From the NCBI RefSeq assembly GCF_009696465.1, contig NZ_VULX01000029.1, positions 1 through 36,395 of the forward strand: a stretch of DNA of 36,395 nt, read 5' to 3'. The stretch comes from Inconstantimicrobium porci (lineage in GTDB: Bacteria > Bacillota > Clostridia > Clostridiales > Clostridiaceae). The position numbers were made by a program, and so were the translations under genes. The notes beneath the pieces were generated by a model. The model was not told the DNA's origin. It saw only the letters and a program-made list of their open reading frames with translations, and did no database searches. Shown piece after piece: positions 8,040-16,477 of the stretch (positions are counted from its first letter, which is position 1; each line of letters begins with the position of its first letter).

Positions 8040-8636
8040 ATGAATAAAAGTTTATTAAAAAACAAACTTAATACAGCTTCTTTAGTACTTATTCCAGTTG
8101 CTGTAGGTATTAATTATATTGGAAAAGCCTTTGCTCAATCTTTGAAGCTTCCACTTTGGCTTGGTTCAATTGGTACTGCAATATCTAGTATGTTAGCTGG
8201 ACCAGTAATCGGTGCAATATGCGGAGCAATCAATAATCTCGTTTATGGTCTTACAGATGTAATGTCCATGCCTTATGCACTAACAAGTGTATTTATTGGT
8301 GCATCAATTGGTATCTTAGCACGTAAGAATAAGCTATCTTCAATTCCAAAAGTTATATTTGCTGGCCTTTTAGTTGCAGTAATAGCCGCTGTTGTATCTA
8401 CACCTTTAAATATTATTTTTTGGGCAGGAACAACTGGCAACGTATGGGGAGATGGTGTCTTTACAGTAATGATGGCAAACCATATTCCTGAATGGATTTC
8501 ATCATTTGTTGATGAATTTATAATAGATGTTCCTGATAAAATAATTACTATGCTTGTAGCTTATGAAATAGTAAAAAATCTTCCAGATAGCCTTACTCTA
8601 CTTTACAAAAATAATGAACAAATAGAAGAACTATAA
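8040..8636 (+). CDS. ECF transporter S component (copy 2)
   Basis: A 198-residue membrane protein, paralogue of the S component at 6921-7520 and divergent from it. It keeps the same landmarks (LKLPLWL, SMLAGP, CGAINN, TGNVWGDG) and the same AGGGGGA ribosome binding site ahead of ATG. It has no T or ATPase gene of its own and is followed by a terminator, so it probably uses the T/A module encoded on the other strand or a shared one elsewhere. Substrate unknown. The two copies share a 520-bp gap with three Rex-like sites, which suggests linked control. Confidence 0.85.
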   Translation: MNKSLLKNKLNTASLVLIPVAVGINYIGKAFAQSLKLPLWLGSIGTAISSMLAGPVIGAICGAINNLVYGLTDVMSMPYALTSVFIGASIGILARKNKLSSIPKVIFAGLLVAVIAAVVSTPLNIIFWAGTTGNVWGDGVFTVMMANHIPEWISSFVDEFIIDVPDKIITMLVAYEIVKNLPDSLTLLYKNNEQIEEL

Positions 8637-8690
8637 AATTTTATCTAATTAATATCTTTCAGTTCTTAAACGCTACTTAAATAAGTATTA

Positions 8691-8721
8691 AAAAAGAATC
8701 AGAGACTTGCTGATTCTTTTT
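8691..8721. terminator. bidirectional terminator
   Basis: Twelve-bp stem (8691-8702 with 8710-8721) and 7-nt loop with A- and T-runs, between the convergent S copy 2 gene and the next minus-strand gene. Confidence 0.85.
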
Positions 8722-8736
8722 CATTTTAATATTCTA

Positions 8737-9444
8737 TTAAACTTCATATTCTTTAACTAATTTTTTAAACTCTTCATTATCATTAATAAAGAAGAATTTT
8801 TCATCATCTTTCAATGCATTAACTATTGTCTTTTTTAACTGTTTAATCATATTTGAAAAATGCTTTTTCTTTTTATCATCCATATGAAAATCTTTATATA
8901 TATGCTTACATAGAACTGAATCATATGTTTTTCTCATCTTGGGTAATGACTGTATTACTTTTCTTATTGACTCTAATGTTCTCTCTTCATCCTTATGATC
9001 CGCATAAAATTCCGCTTCAGTCATGTAAGCCATATGATCTGGCATATCATAAAGATTTACAGTCTTAACTATAAGATTCTTATAATATTCTGCAGTTTTT
9101 TCATCACTATTCTCCAAGCTATATTTAAGAATGTTTGATAAATTAACAAACAACCACATAAGTGTTCTATTAATTTGTATTTCAATAAGTCTACAAGCTT
9201 CATCAACTTTTCCTTGATTAAAATCTAATTCAGCCTGATATTCATTTTTATGCTCATTAATTGAAGATAAAACATTTATTAGACTTTGTGCTTTTTCAAA
9301 TTTATTTCTCTGTGTATACTTTGAGATAAGCATAGTCTTAGCACTATCACTTACTTCTATATCATTGCTATCAATTAGTTTCTCATACAACTTTTCAATT
9401 TCAACTTCATACTTTTCTTTATCTTCTACACCAAGCATAATCAT
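8737..9444 (-). CDS. helical TPR-like protein, possibly a regulator missing its HTH
   Basis: A 235-residue, almost all-helical protein with repeated 30-40-residue helix pairs, resembling the C-terminal TPR-like part of XRE-family regulators of Firmicutes. No helix-turn-helix is present. AGAAGGTG lies just ahead of the ATG at 9444, so it may be translated as it stands. However, the same frame stays open for about 15 codons upstream with sensible residues (SVAIILEG) before a TAA, which would fit a gene that lost its 5' end. It lies 80 nt downstream of the EamA gene on the same strand. Function not assigned. Confidence 0.5.
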   Translation of the reverse strand: MIMLGVEDKEKYEVEIEKLYEKLIDSNDIEVSDSAKTMLISKYTQRNKFEKAQSLINVLSSINEHKNEYQAELDFNQGKVDEACRLIEIQINRTLMWLFVNLSNILKYSLENSDEKTAEYYKNLIVKTVNLYDMPDHMAYMTEAEFYADHKDEERTLESIRKVIQSLPKMRKTYDSVLCKHIYKDFHMDDKKKKHFSNMIKQLKKTIVNALKDDEKFFFINDNEEFKKLVKEYEV

Positions 9445-9524
9445 TGCACCTTCTAATATAATAGCAACAGATATGATTTTTTGTTTTAAAAAACCTACTT
9501 ATTCTCTGGCAGTCAATAATATAT

Positions 9525-10454
9525 TTATTCACTTTCTTTTGTTCTATTAACAAGGTAAATTCCTGTACAAACTAATATAAGTGCTATTAATATTTTGAAA
9601 TCAAATATATTTTCTTTAAGAAATATCCCACTTAGAAGTGTTCCGAAAACAGGCACTAAAAAGTTAAATACAGCAATTTTCCCAACCTTATTGAATTTAA
9701 AAAGCTGTGTCCATATTACAAAAGCTACACTTGATAACAATGCCATATAAATAAGCAATGTCGTAGATTTAAAATTAAATCCTACAAGCTTTCCTCCGAA
9801 AGCATATCCAAGCACAGTTAAAAGCACCCCTCCTATTAGTAACTGATAACCAGTTACTATAGAAGCATCCATCTTTTGAGTTATATGTTTACTATAGATT
9901 GAACCTACTGCAAATGCACATGTAGATACTAATATAAATCCTTCTCCCATAATATTAAATGCACCATTCAAAGCTCCAGCACCATTTAAATTTACAAGGA
10001 CTACACCTGAAAACCCAATGATACATCCAATTACCTTATTGAAGCTTATCTTGTCATTATTATAAATGAAATGTGCCAGAATGATACTCATAAAAGTTCC
10101 TGTTCCATTAATTATGGAACCTCTTACACCTGTTGTATAAGAAAGTCCTACATAAAAAAATATATATTGTATTGTTGTATTCACAATTCCAAGCATAAAC
10201 ATCTGTTTATACTCTTGTAACTTAAAATCAAAAATATTTTTATTTAATATTATTTGATATATCAGAACTATAATCCCTGCAAGTGCAAATCTATAGCCAG
10301 CAAAAATAAATTTTGATGCTATATCATCTGCTTTAATATTAAAAAACTCATACCCCCATTTAACTGCTGGATATGCACTTCCCCAAAGCATACAGCAAAT
10401 AACAGCGAGTATTATAATATTTCTTTTATTAGTATAAAACTTTTGTTTATCCAT
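9525..10454 (-). CDS. EamA/DMT-family transporter
   Basis: A 309-residue membrane protein with ten predicted hydrophobic helices in two homologous halves, as in EamA-type drug/metabolite transporters. The first half opens with the family-typical CMLWGSAYPAVKWGY. AGGAGG precedes the ATG at 10454. The substrate cannot be told from the sequence. Start and length are normal for the family (about 300). Confidence 0.9.
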   Translation of the reverse strand: MDKQKFYTNKRNIIILAVICCMLWGSAYPAVKWGYEFFNIKADDIASKFIFAGYRFALAGIIVLIYQIILNKNIFDFKLQEYKQMFMLGIVNTTIQYIFFYVGLSYTTGVRGSIINGTGTFMSIILAHFIYNNDKISFNKVIGCIIGFSGVVLVNLNGAGALNGAFNIMGEGFILVSTCAFAVGSIYSKHITQKMDASIVTGYQLLIGGVLLTVLGYAFGGKLVGFNFKSTTLLIYMALLSSVAFVIWTQLFKFNKVGKIAVFNFLVPVFGTLLSGIFLKENIFDFKILIALILVCTGIYLVNRTKESE

Positions 10455-10541
10455 CTCTCATCCTCCTAATTAAATAATGTTTCTCTCTATTTAAAATTCA
10501 CAAATATATTATAATTCATAGTTTTATTTTTTCCCATTCAT

Positions 10542-10766
10542 TTGATAGAGAACTTATTTATCTGTGAGTATCCAGAAGAATATGCTGAATTTATATTATC
10601 AGTTTTCTCATTCTTATTAGATAAAGGTATTTTCAGCTGGTCAGATGAACAGATACATACAAAGATGAAAGCATTAGCAGATTATATTGAAAAGGGACTT
10701 TTAACACAGCCTGGAAGCTTCAGCTTTTTATATTCCTATACAAACAAAAGGAAGCAGCAAAATTAA
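10542..10766 (+). CDS. short hypothetical ORF, perhaps a gene fragment
   Basis: An open frame of 74 codons from a TTG, on the plus strand between two minus-strand genes. It has no ribosome binding site, and the frame continues open upstream only to a TAA at 10512. The product is soluble and contains FSWSDEQIHTKM and PGSFSFLYSY, which read like real protein, and it ends just before a strong hairpin followed by T-run on its own strand. I do not recognise it. Most likely the 3' end of a lost gene, or a small protein with a non-standard start. Confidence 0.35.
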   Translation: MIENLFICEYPEEYAEFILSVFSFLLDKGIFSWSDEQIHTKMKALADYIEKGLLTQPGSFSFLYSYTNKRKQQN

Positions 10767-10784
10767 ATTGCTGCTTCCTCTTTT
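10749..10784 (+). terminator. intrinsic terminator
   Basis: Twelve-bp perfect stem (10749-10760 with 10768-10779), 7-nt loop, then CTTTTATTT. It overlaps the last codons of the 74-codon ORF, as expected if that frame once ended a transcribed gene. Confidence 0.85.
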
Positions 10785-10866
10785 ATTTAATTCTCTGAGC
10801 ATAGGCTAATTGTATTCTTTTAAAGGAACATACCGCTCCTGCCTTGCTTTAAGAATTCATTAATTA

Positions 10867-12747
10867 TTACTTCATTATCTTGCAGATATCATTTGTGAAC
10901 TCTAGTGGATCTCCAACTGATAATCCTTCAATTAATAGAGCCTGATTGTATAGTAAGTTTGTATATAATCCAAACTTTTCTTTATCATTTTCATATGAAT
11001 TCTTTAATGCGTTAAATACATCATGATTCATATTTACTTCAAGAACTCTTTCTGCTTTTACATTTGGATTATTAGGCATCGCATTTAATACCTTTTCCAT
11101 TTCTATACTTAATTCTCCATCGTTAGCAAGGCATACTGGATAGTTCTTTAATCTCTTTGATGCTCTTACTGCTTTGACTTTGTCGCCAAGCACATTCTTC
11201 ATTTCTTCAAATAATTTATCATTTTCTTTCTTATCTTCTTCTGATAAATCTTTATCTTCTTCTTTTTCTATTCCAAGGTCATTACTTGAAACTGACTTAA
11301 ATTCTTTTTCTTTGTACTTCATAAGCATCTTGATAGCAAATTCATCGATATCTTCAGTGAAATAAAGAATTTCATATCCCTTATCAAGAAGCATTTCTGT
11401 CTGAGGAAGCTTCTTAAGTCTATCAAGAGATTCACCAGCAGCATAGTAAATATATTTCTGGTCTTCCTTCATTCTTTCAAGATATTCAGCTAAAGTAACA
11501 AGCTTATCTTCCTTTGATGAATAGAACATTAATAAATCTTCAAGCACATCTCTGTTTGAACCATACTCGCTGTATATTCCGTACTTTAAATTTCTGCCAA
11601 ATGCTTTGTAGAACTTTTCATACTTGTCTCTGTCATTCTTAAGCATTCTTTCAAGTTCGCTCTTGATCTTGCTCTTTATGTTCTTAGCAATAAGTTTAAG
11701 CTGTCTGTCATGCTGAAGAATTTCTCTTGAAATGTTAAGAGATAGATCCTGAGAATCAACAATACCTTTGACAAAGCTGAAGTAATCAGGAAGAAGCTCT
11801 TCACACTTATTCATGATCATTACACCATTAGAGTATAATTCAAGACCTTTCTTGTATTCCTTAGTATAGAAATCATATGGTGTCTGTTCTGGGATGTATA
11901 ATATTGCATTATAGCTTACCATACCATCAACACTTATATGAACATGACTTAATGGCTTATCAAATCCATAATGCTTATCAGCATAGAAGTTATCGTAATC
12001 TTCATCTTTTAATTCATTCTTATTCTTTCTCCAGATTGGAACCATACTGTTTATAGTCTTAAGTTCTTTGTAGTCTTCATATTCATCCTTACTACCTTCC
12101 TTAAGTTTTCTTTCAGTACACTCCATCTTAATTGGATATCTGATGAAATCAGAATATTTCTTAATTATTTCTTTTAATCTGTATTCGCCAAGATATTCAT
12201 CATAATTTTCTTCTTCTGTATTATCCTTAACAGTAAGAATTATTTCTGTTCCAACTGAATCTTTTTCAGTTTCCTCAATAGTATATCCTTCAGCTCCACA
12301 AGATTCCCACTTATATGCCTTGTCACTACCTAAAGCCTTACTGATAACAGTAACCTTTTTAGCTACTAAGAATGCAGAATAGAATCCAACACCAAATTGT
12401 CCGATGATATCATGATTATCCTGAGACTCGTTGTCTTTCTTAAATTGAAGCGAACCACTCTTAGCAATAACACCAAGGTTTTCTTCAAGTTCATCCTTAT
12501 TCATACCGATACCAGTATCAGTAATCTTGATGATTCTCTTATCCTTATCAAAATCAACTCTTATATAGTAATTATCCTTATCAAATGTTAAAGAATCATC
12601 TGTAAGTGACTTATAATATATCTTATCAATAGCATCACTTGCATTAGAGATAAGTTCTCTTAAGAATATTTCTCTATGAGTATAAATTGAATTAATCATT
12701 AAATCTAAAAGTCTTTTAGACTCTGCTTTAAACTGTTTAGTTTCCAT
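10867..12747 (-). CDS. htpG: Hsp90-family chaperone HtpG
   Basis: A 626-residue HtpG, full length for the family. N-terminal GHKL ATPase motifs are all present: [20 protein letters not shown] and [12 protein letters not shown]. The middle domain carries the catalytic-loop region [10 protein letters not shown]. The start at 12747 has AAAGGAG upstream. It is a cytoplasmic ATP-dependent chaperone dimer. Transcription starts from a near-consensus promoter directly followed by a CIRCE element, so it should be under the HrcA repressor, a class I heat-shock arrangement. No clear terminator is visible between its stop and the convergent gene upstream of 10866. Confidence 0.97.
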   Translation of the reverse strand: METKQFKAESKRLLDLMINSIYTHREIFLRELISNASDAIDKIYYKSLTDDSLTFDKDNYYIRVDFDKDKRIIKITDTGIGMNKDELEENLGVIAKSGSLQFKKDNESQDNHDIIGQFGVGFYSAFLVAKKVTVISKALGSDKAYKWESCGAEGYTIEETEKDSVGTEIILTVKDNTEEENYDEYLGEYRLKEIIKKYSDFIRYPIKMECTERKLKEGSKDEYEDYKELKTINSMVPIWRKNKNELKDEDYDNFYADKHYGFDKPLSHVHISVDGMVSYNAILYIPEQTPYDFYTKEYKKGLELYSNGVMIMNKCEELLPDYFSFVKGIVDSQDLSLNISREILQHDRQLKLIAKNIKSKIKSELERMLKNDRDKYEKFYKAFGRNLKYGIYSEYGSNRDVLEDLLMFYSSKEDKLVTLAEYLERMKEDQKYIYYAAGESLDRLKKLPQTEMLLDKGYEILYFTEDIDEFAIKMLMKYKEKEFKSVSSNDLGIEKEEDKDLSEEDKKENDKLFEEMKNVLGDKVKAVRASKRLKNYPVCLANDGELSIEMEKVLNAMPNNPNVKAERVLEVNMNHDVFNALKNSYENDKEKFGLYTNLLYNQALLIEGLSVGDPLEFTNDICKIMK

Positions 12748-12824
12748 ATATAACTTCTCCTTTCAATAAATACAAAATAACTTACCGCTTTTAACATACA
12801 TTACTTTCTAAAAGCAGTTTTTTG

Positions 12825-12851
12825 TTAGCACTCTTTTGAAGTGAGTGCCAA
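12825..12851 (-). promoter_or_regulatory. CIRCE element (HrcA operator) of htpG
   Basis: TTAGCACTC-N9-GAGTGCCAA, one mismatch from the CIRCE consensus TTAGCACTC-N9-GAGTGCTAA. It lies right after the predicted transcription start. Confidence 0.93.
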
Positions 12852-12861
12852 CCATAACTTT

Positions 12862-12890
12862 TATATACCACAATTTAAATTTTTTGTCAA
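12862..12890 (-). promoter_or_regulatory. htpG promoter
   Basis: On the minus strand TTGACA (12890-12885), 17-nt spacer, TATATA (12867-12862). The start near 12855 puts the CIRCE within the first 30 nt of the transcript. Confidence 0.88.
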
Positions 12891-12918
12891 CAAGACAGCA
12901 TGATTTAGAAATAATCTT

Positions 12919-13941
12919 CTATTGTACTGTCATAACAAGACTACTGTAATAGCCTTGTCTTTTCATAAGCTCTTTGTGGCTTCCCTGTTCAATTATTCCT
13001 CCATCTTTTAAGACGATGATTTTGTCTGCATCCTTTATTGTTGAAAGCCTGTGGGCAATTACTATTGTTGTTACGTTATCTGTTATGCTCTTTATAGCCT
13101 TCTGAATAAGTATTTCAGTTTCAGTAGCTGTTGCTTCATCAAGCACAAATATTGATGGATCATGCGCTATGGCTCGTGCAAAAGAAATAAGCTGTTTCTG
13201 CCCTGCTGAAAATGTATTGCCACCCTCTACAACTTTTTCATATATTCCATCTTTAAAATTACTAATTATATTCTTAACCTGAGAGATCTCAATAGAATTA
13301 TTTAGTGTCTCTTCATCAATCTCATCATTAAGAACTATATTATCTCTGACTGTACCTGAAAATAAGAAAACATCCTGCAGTACTACTGAAACATTTGTTC
13401 TCAAATCTCTTCTGCATATATCATCAATATTAACTCCATCGATCAGTATCTCTCCTCTCTGAACCTTGTAAAAACCACTGATAAGACTTATGATGGTACT
13501 TTTACCTGCACCTGTTTCTCCTACAAATGCGCACATATCACCATCATTGATTTTGAAAGAAATATCTTTAAGTATCCATTCTTCTCCCTTATATGCAAAC
13601 CATACATGCTTAAACTCCACACTGCCGTGAAATCTTTCAATATGTCTTCCAGCATCAAGATCTTCGACATTTTCCTTCTGATCAACTATTTCAAAAATCC
13701 TATCTGCAGAAACGAGTGCTGACTGAATTGTTCCGTAATCTTCTGAAAGGTCACCTATCGGTTCAAAGAACTGCTTTATATAAGTTGTAAAAGCATAGAG
13801 TACCCCAATACTCAATTCACCATTATGTATCTTACCCATACCGTACCATATTAAAAGTGCTATAGACACTGACATGAATCCGTTAATCTTTCCAACTATC
13901 CTCTTCATCTTCATGAAATTATTTTTTATCTTAGTTTTCAA
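12919..13941 (-). pseudogene. 5'-truncated ABC exporter (half-transporter) remnant
   Basis: The open frame encodes about 340 residues: the last part of an ABC exporter membrane domain (GFMSVSIALLIWYG, then YIKQFFEPIGDLSEDY) followed by a complete-looking ATPase with Walker A GETGAGKST, Q-loop VLQD, signature FSAGQ and Walker B FVLDEA. A normal half-exporter has about 580-600 residues, so roughly the first four membrane helices are missing. The frame begins at a TTG with no ribosome binding site exactly where IS1182-type sequence starts. In addition, the D-loop is shortened: LDEATA is followed directly by TETE where relatives have about three more residues including the D-loop Asp, a 9-nt in-frame loss. 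Both defects argue for a pseudogene. Confidence 0.85.
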
Positions 13942-14958
13942 GGTAGAAATCCAGCAATTGCCCCTGAATCTTTATTTAGAATATTAGTATATGGATATAT
14001 GGAAGGAATATATTCAAGCAGAGGACTATAAAAATCATGTAATCGTGATATTAACTTTCGTTGGCTTCTGCAGGGGCAGAAGGCTCCGGATCATAATACC
14101 ATTGCTAGATTTAGAAGTTCAAGATTATCAGACTGTATCGAAGATTTGTTTAATCAATTAGTAAATAAATTAGCTCAATTGAATGAGATAAAATTTGAAA
14201 ATGTTTTTGTAGATGGTACAAAAATTGAAGCTAATGCTAACCGATACACTTTTGTATGGGAAAAAGCTATTAAAAAATTTGAGGCAAAACTTCAAGAAAA
14301 AACAAGAACTACTCTTGAATCAATGAAATCAGATTTTAATTTTGATATTGTTATTCCTGAAGATAAAATCATGGTTTCATACGTTAAAAATTTTTTATTT
14401 GATTATATTAAGCCAATTATAAAAAGAGATAATATAACATTTGTATGTGGCAAAGGAAGAAGAAAAAGTAAGCTTCAAAAATATACTGAAGCTTTAGGTG
14501 AATTTATAAGAAAACAGACATTATATGATGATTATAATGATATCTTCGATGGTCGAAATAGTTTTTCCAAAACTGATCACGATGCAACTTTCATGCATAT
14601 GAAAGAAGATCATATGAAGAATGGACAATTAAAGCCTGGTTATAATGTGACTATAAGAGTAGAAGCTGAATATATTACAGGTGTTAATATAACTAGTGAA
14701 AGATCAGATCAGCTTACATTTGAGAATATAAAAACTGATTTAGGAATTCTGTATAGAATCAATAGATCAATACAAGTTGAAGGTGCTTTTGGAATAATAA
14801 AACAAGATGCAAATTTTAGACGCTTTCTAATGAGAGGTAAAAAGAATGTTTTTATTGAAATTTTGTTGATGGCTTTTGGATTTGACATTAATAAACTTCA
14901 CAACAAAACTATGCAGAACAGAAACGGACAGCTGCTTCATAAGCAGCAAGTATCGTAA
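13942..14958 (+). pseudogene. IS1182-type transposase remnant
   Basis: From 13942 the frame reads GRNPAIAPESLFRILVYGYM, the early conserved part of IS1182 transposases; the first 70-odd residues are lost. An in-frame TAA at 14029 interrupts the next motif ([18 protein letters not shown]). Then [30 protein letters not shown] (first DDE Asp region), [18 protein letters not shown] and SERSDQLT are visible. The central DDE section after SDQLT (around 14720-14760) is missing, and the frame jumps to [16 protein letters not shown] and [11 protein letters not shown], the family's C-terminal end. Three independent defects, so inactive. Confidence 0.88.
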
Positions 14959-15126
14959 TTTATGTAATAAAACAAAATTATGGAAAAGGCCGTAAGACCT
15001 TTTATTTGTTGTGTTTAAAAATATATTTTTACCCACAAATTACATAAAAATTAATGCATAGAATAAAAATATTCAAAAAAATAAGCCATACTCAGAATGA
15101 TTTTTCAATCATTCTGAGACGGCCCC
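13942..15126 (+). mobile_element. IS1182-type element, left end deleted
   Basis: The right end is recognisable: after the transposase comes a perfect 11-bp hairpin (15101-15111 with 15118 side: CTCAGAATGAT/ATCATTCTGAG) running into GAGACGGCCCC, i.e. GGGGCCGTCTC read inward, as in IS1182-type terminal repeats. The left terminal repeat is missing; the element is joined directly to the middle of the ABC exporter gene, as left by an IS-adjacent deletion. Confidence 0.7.
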
Positions 15127-15208
15127 TTTAAAAAAATCAATTATTATCTTTTTCCCCATAATAGACCCCAAAATATTAATGATCAATTGATGATTGATGA
15201 TTGATTTA

Positions 15209-16093
15209 TTAGTATATTGTTATAGTGTATGACTTATTAAACCTTTCATTTTCTTTTACTTTATTTATGTTCTTCTTTTCACTCAAGTCTTTATTGAAGC
15301 CTGTATCGTCGCATCTTCCCATCCATGGTTCTAAGCATACAAATGGTGATTGATGGTTTGACCATATTCCAAAGCTAGGGAATCCTTCGCATATCATTTC
15401 AACATACTTACCGCCATCTTTCATAAGTATTGCTGCTTTTTCAATCTGTGTGTCATCAAATACTAATGCATCTTTATCAAACATGTCATCTTCTATAGTG
15501 TACTTATGATCTTGAAGCTTTATTTCAAACTTCTCTGCAGTTTCTGCAGTGCCATACTGAGGATTTAACAGCATATACTCAAGTTTATCTTTTCCTTCAA
15601 ATAGTAATTTATAGTCAGATCTTACTGTGCCCTGTTCTGCTGGAACGTTGAATGCCGGATGTGCTCCTATTGTAAAGAACATGTCTTTATTGCCATCGTT
15701 GATTACATCCCATGTTACTTTTACTGTCTTATTATTTAAAGTATGAGTTACTCTAAGTGTAAAATCAAAAGGATATACTTTCTTAGTTTCTTCATTTGAT
15801 TTTAATTCATGAATAATTTCGTTTCCTTCTGCTTTTACACATACGAAATCAGTATCTCTGGCAAAACCATGCTGCTTAGTTTCATAAGTCCTTCCTTCAA
15901 ATGTATATTTATTTTCAAACTGTTTTCCTACATTAGGGAAAAGTATTGGTGCATGTCTCTTCCAGTATTCAGGATCTGCCTGCCATATTACTTCTCTGTT
16001 ATTCTTCTTATCAAATATGCTGCAAAGCTCAGCTCCGTGGTCTGATACTTTTACAGATAAGTGTTCATTTTCAATTTTTCTAATTATATCCAT
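15209..16093 (-). CDS. galactose mutarotase-like (aldose 1-epimerase family) protein
   Basis: A 294-residue protein of the LacX/YeaD-like branch of aldose 1-epimerases, a beta-sandwich fold. Seen: NVGKQFENKYTFEG, KQHGFARDTDF (first catalytic His), TIGAHPAFNVP (second His) and FVCLEPWMGRCD (catalytic Glu), all in family order. The start at 16093 is chosen for AGGAGA 7 nt upstream; the longer frame to 16162 has no ribosome binding site and runs through an inverted repeat. It should interconvert anomers of a hexose or a phosphorylated sugar; substrate not readable. A 10-bp inverted repeat just upstream may be its operator. Confidence 0.88.
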   Translation of the reverse strand: MDIIRKIENEHLSVKVSDHGAELCSIFDKKNNREVIWQADPEYWKRHAPILFPNVGKQFENKYTFEGRTYETKQHGFARDTDFVCVKAEGNEIIHELKSNEETKKVYPFDFTLRVTHTLNNKTVKVTWDVINDGNKDMFFTIGAHPAFNVPAEQGTVRSDYKLLFEGKDKLEYMLLNPQYGTAETAEKFEIKLQDHKYTIEDDMFDKDALVFDDTQIEKAAILMKDGGKYVEMICEGFPSFGIWSNHQSPFVCLEPWMGRCDDTGFNKDLSEKKNINKVKENERFNKSYTITIY

Positions 16094-16113
16094 AGAAATA
16101 TCTCCTCTTGCAA

Positions 16114-16148
16114 AAATAGTGTTGATACTAAATATATTAACACTATTT
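16114..16148. promoter_or_regulatory. inverted repeat upstream of the mutarotase gene
   Basis: AAATAGTGTT (16114-16123) and AACACTATTT (16139-16148), a perfect 10-bp inverted repeat with 15-nt spacer, ending 20 nt before the start codon and covering the likely -10/ribosome-entry region. Could be an operator or an mRNA hairpin. Confidence 0.5.
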
Positions 16149-16251
16149 ACTATTTTTTTCATTCATCTAATAAATTTAACCTTTTATTCATTAATTTATA
16201 ATCTTGTTCGCAAAGCCTTACATTAAGTTCTTTTTTCTATTTCAATGCAAT

Positions 16252-16306
16252 TAAAAATGGAGCAAAATAATCAATATTAACATCCAACTATTTCACTCCA
16301 TTTTTA
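16252..16306 (-). terminator. long-loop hairpin, probable terminator
   Basis: Eleven-bp perfect arms TAAAAATGGAG (16252-16262) and CTCCATTTTTA (16296-16306) with a 33-nt loop, 13 nt after the amidohydrolase remnant. It probably ends the P1 peptidase transcript; the T-run on the minus strand is within the arm. Confidence 0.45.
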
Positions 16307-16318
16307 GATAATCCCTGA

Positions 16319-16447
16319 TTATTTTTTATTGATGTTTTTGTAAATATAAAAATCTATTTTATATTTTCTCATCGACTCTAAGAACATTTCTTCAGGCATT
16401 CTAAAATTTAATATTTCTCCAAAATGAACATGTGTATCAATAATCAA
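16319..16447 (-). pseudogene. N-terminal remnant of an amidohydrolase
   Basis: A 42-codon frame from TTG with a GGGGATGGG ribosome-site-like sequence upstream. It reads (M)IIDTHVHFGEILNFRMPEE, the typical start of PF04909-type amidohydrolases with the DTHVH metal-binding motif, then LESMRKYKIDF, and after that departs from the family and stops. The remaining 200 or more residues of such an enzyme are absent. It lies 31 nt downstream of the P1 peptidase gene, so it was probably cotranscribed. Confidence 0.6.
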
Positions 16448-16477
16448 AATCCCATCCCCTTAAACAATCTAATTAAT

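Noticed and set aside
11174-11365. Open frames on the strand opposite htpG, mgtE and other genes
   Set aside because: They are antisense shadows of well-supported genes, with no ribosome sites and low-complexity composition.
16163-16251. 25-codon minus-strand frame (KKELNVRLCEQDYKLMNKRL)
   Set aside because: Residues look coding, but it is too short, without start or ribosome site, and no family could be named.
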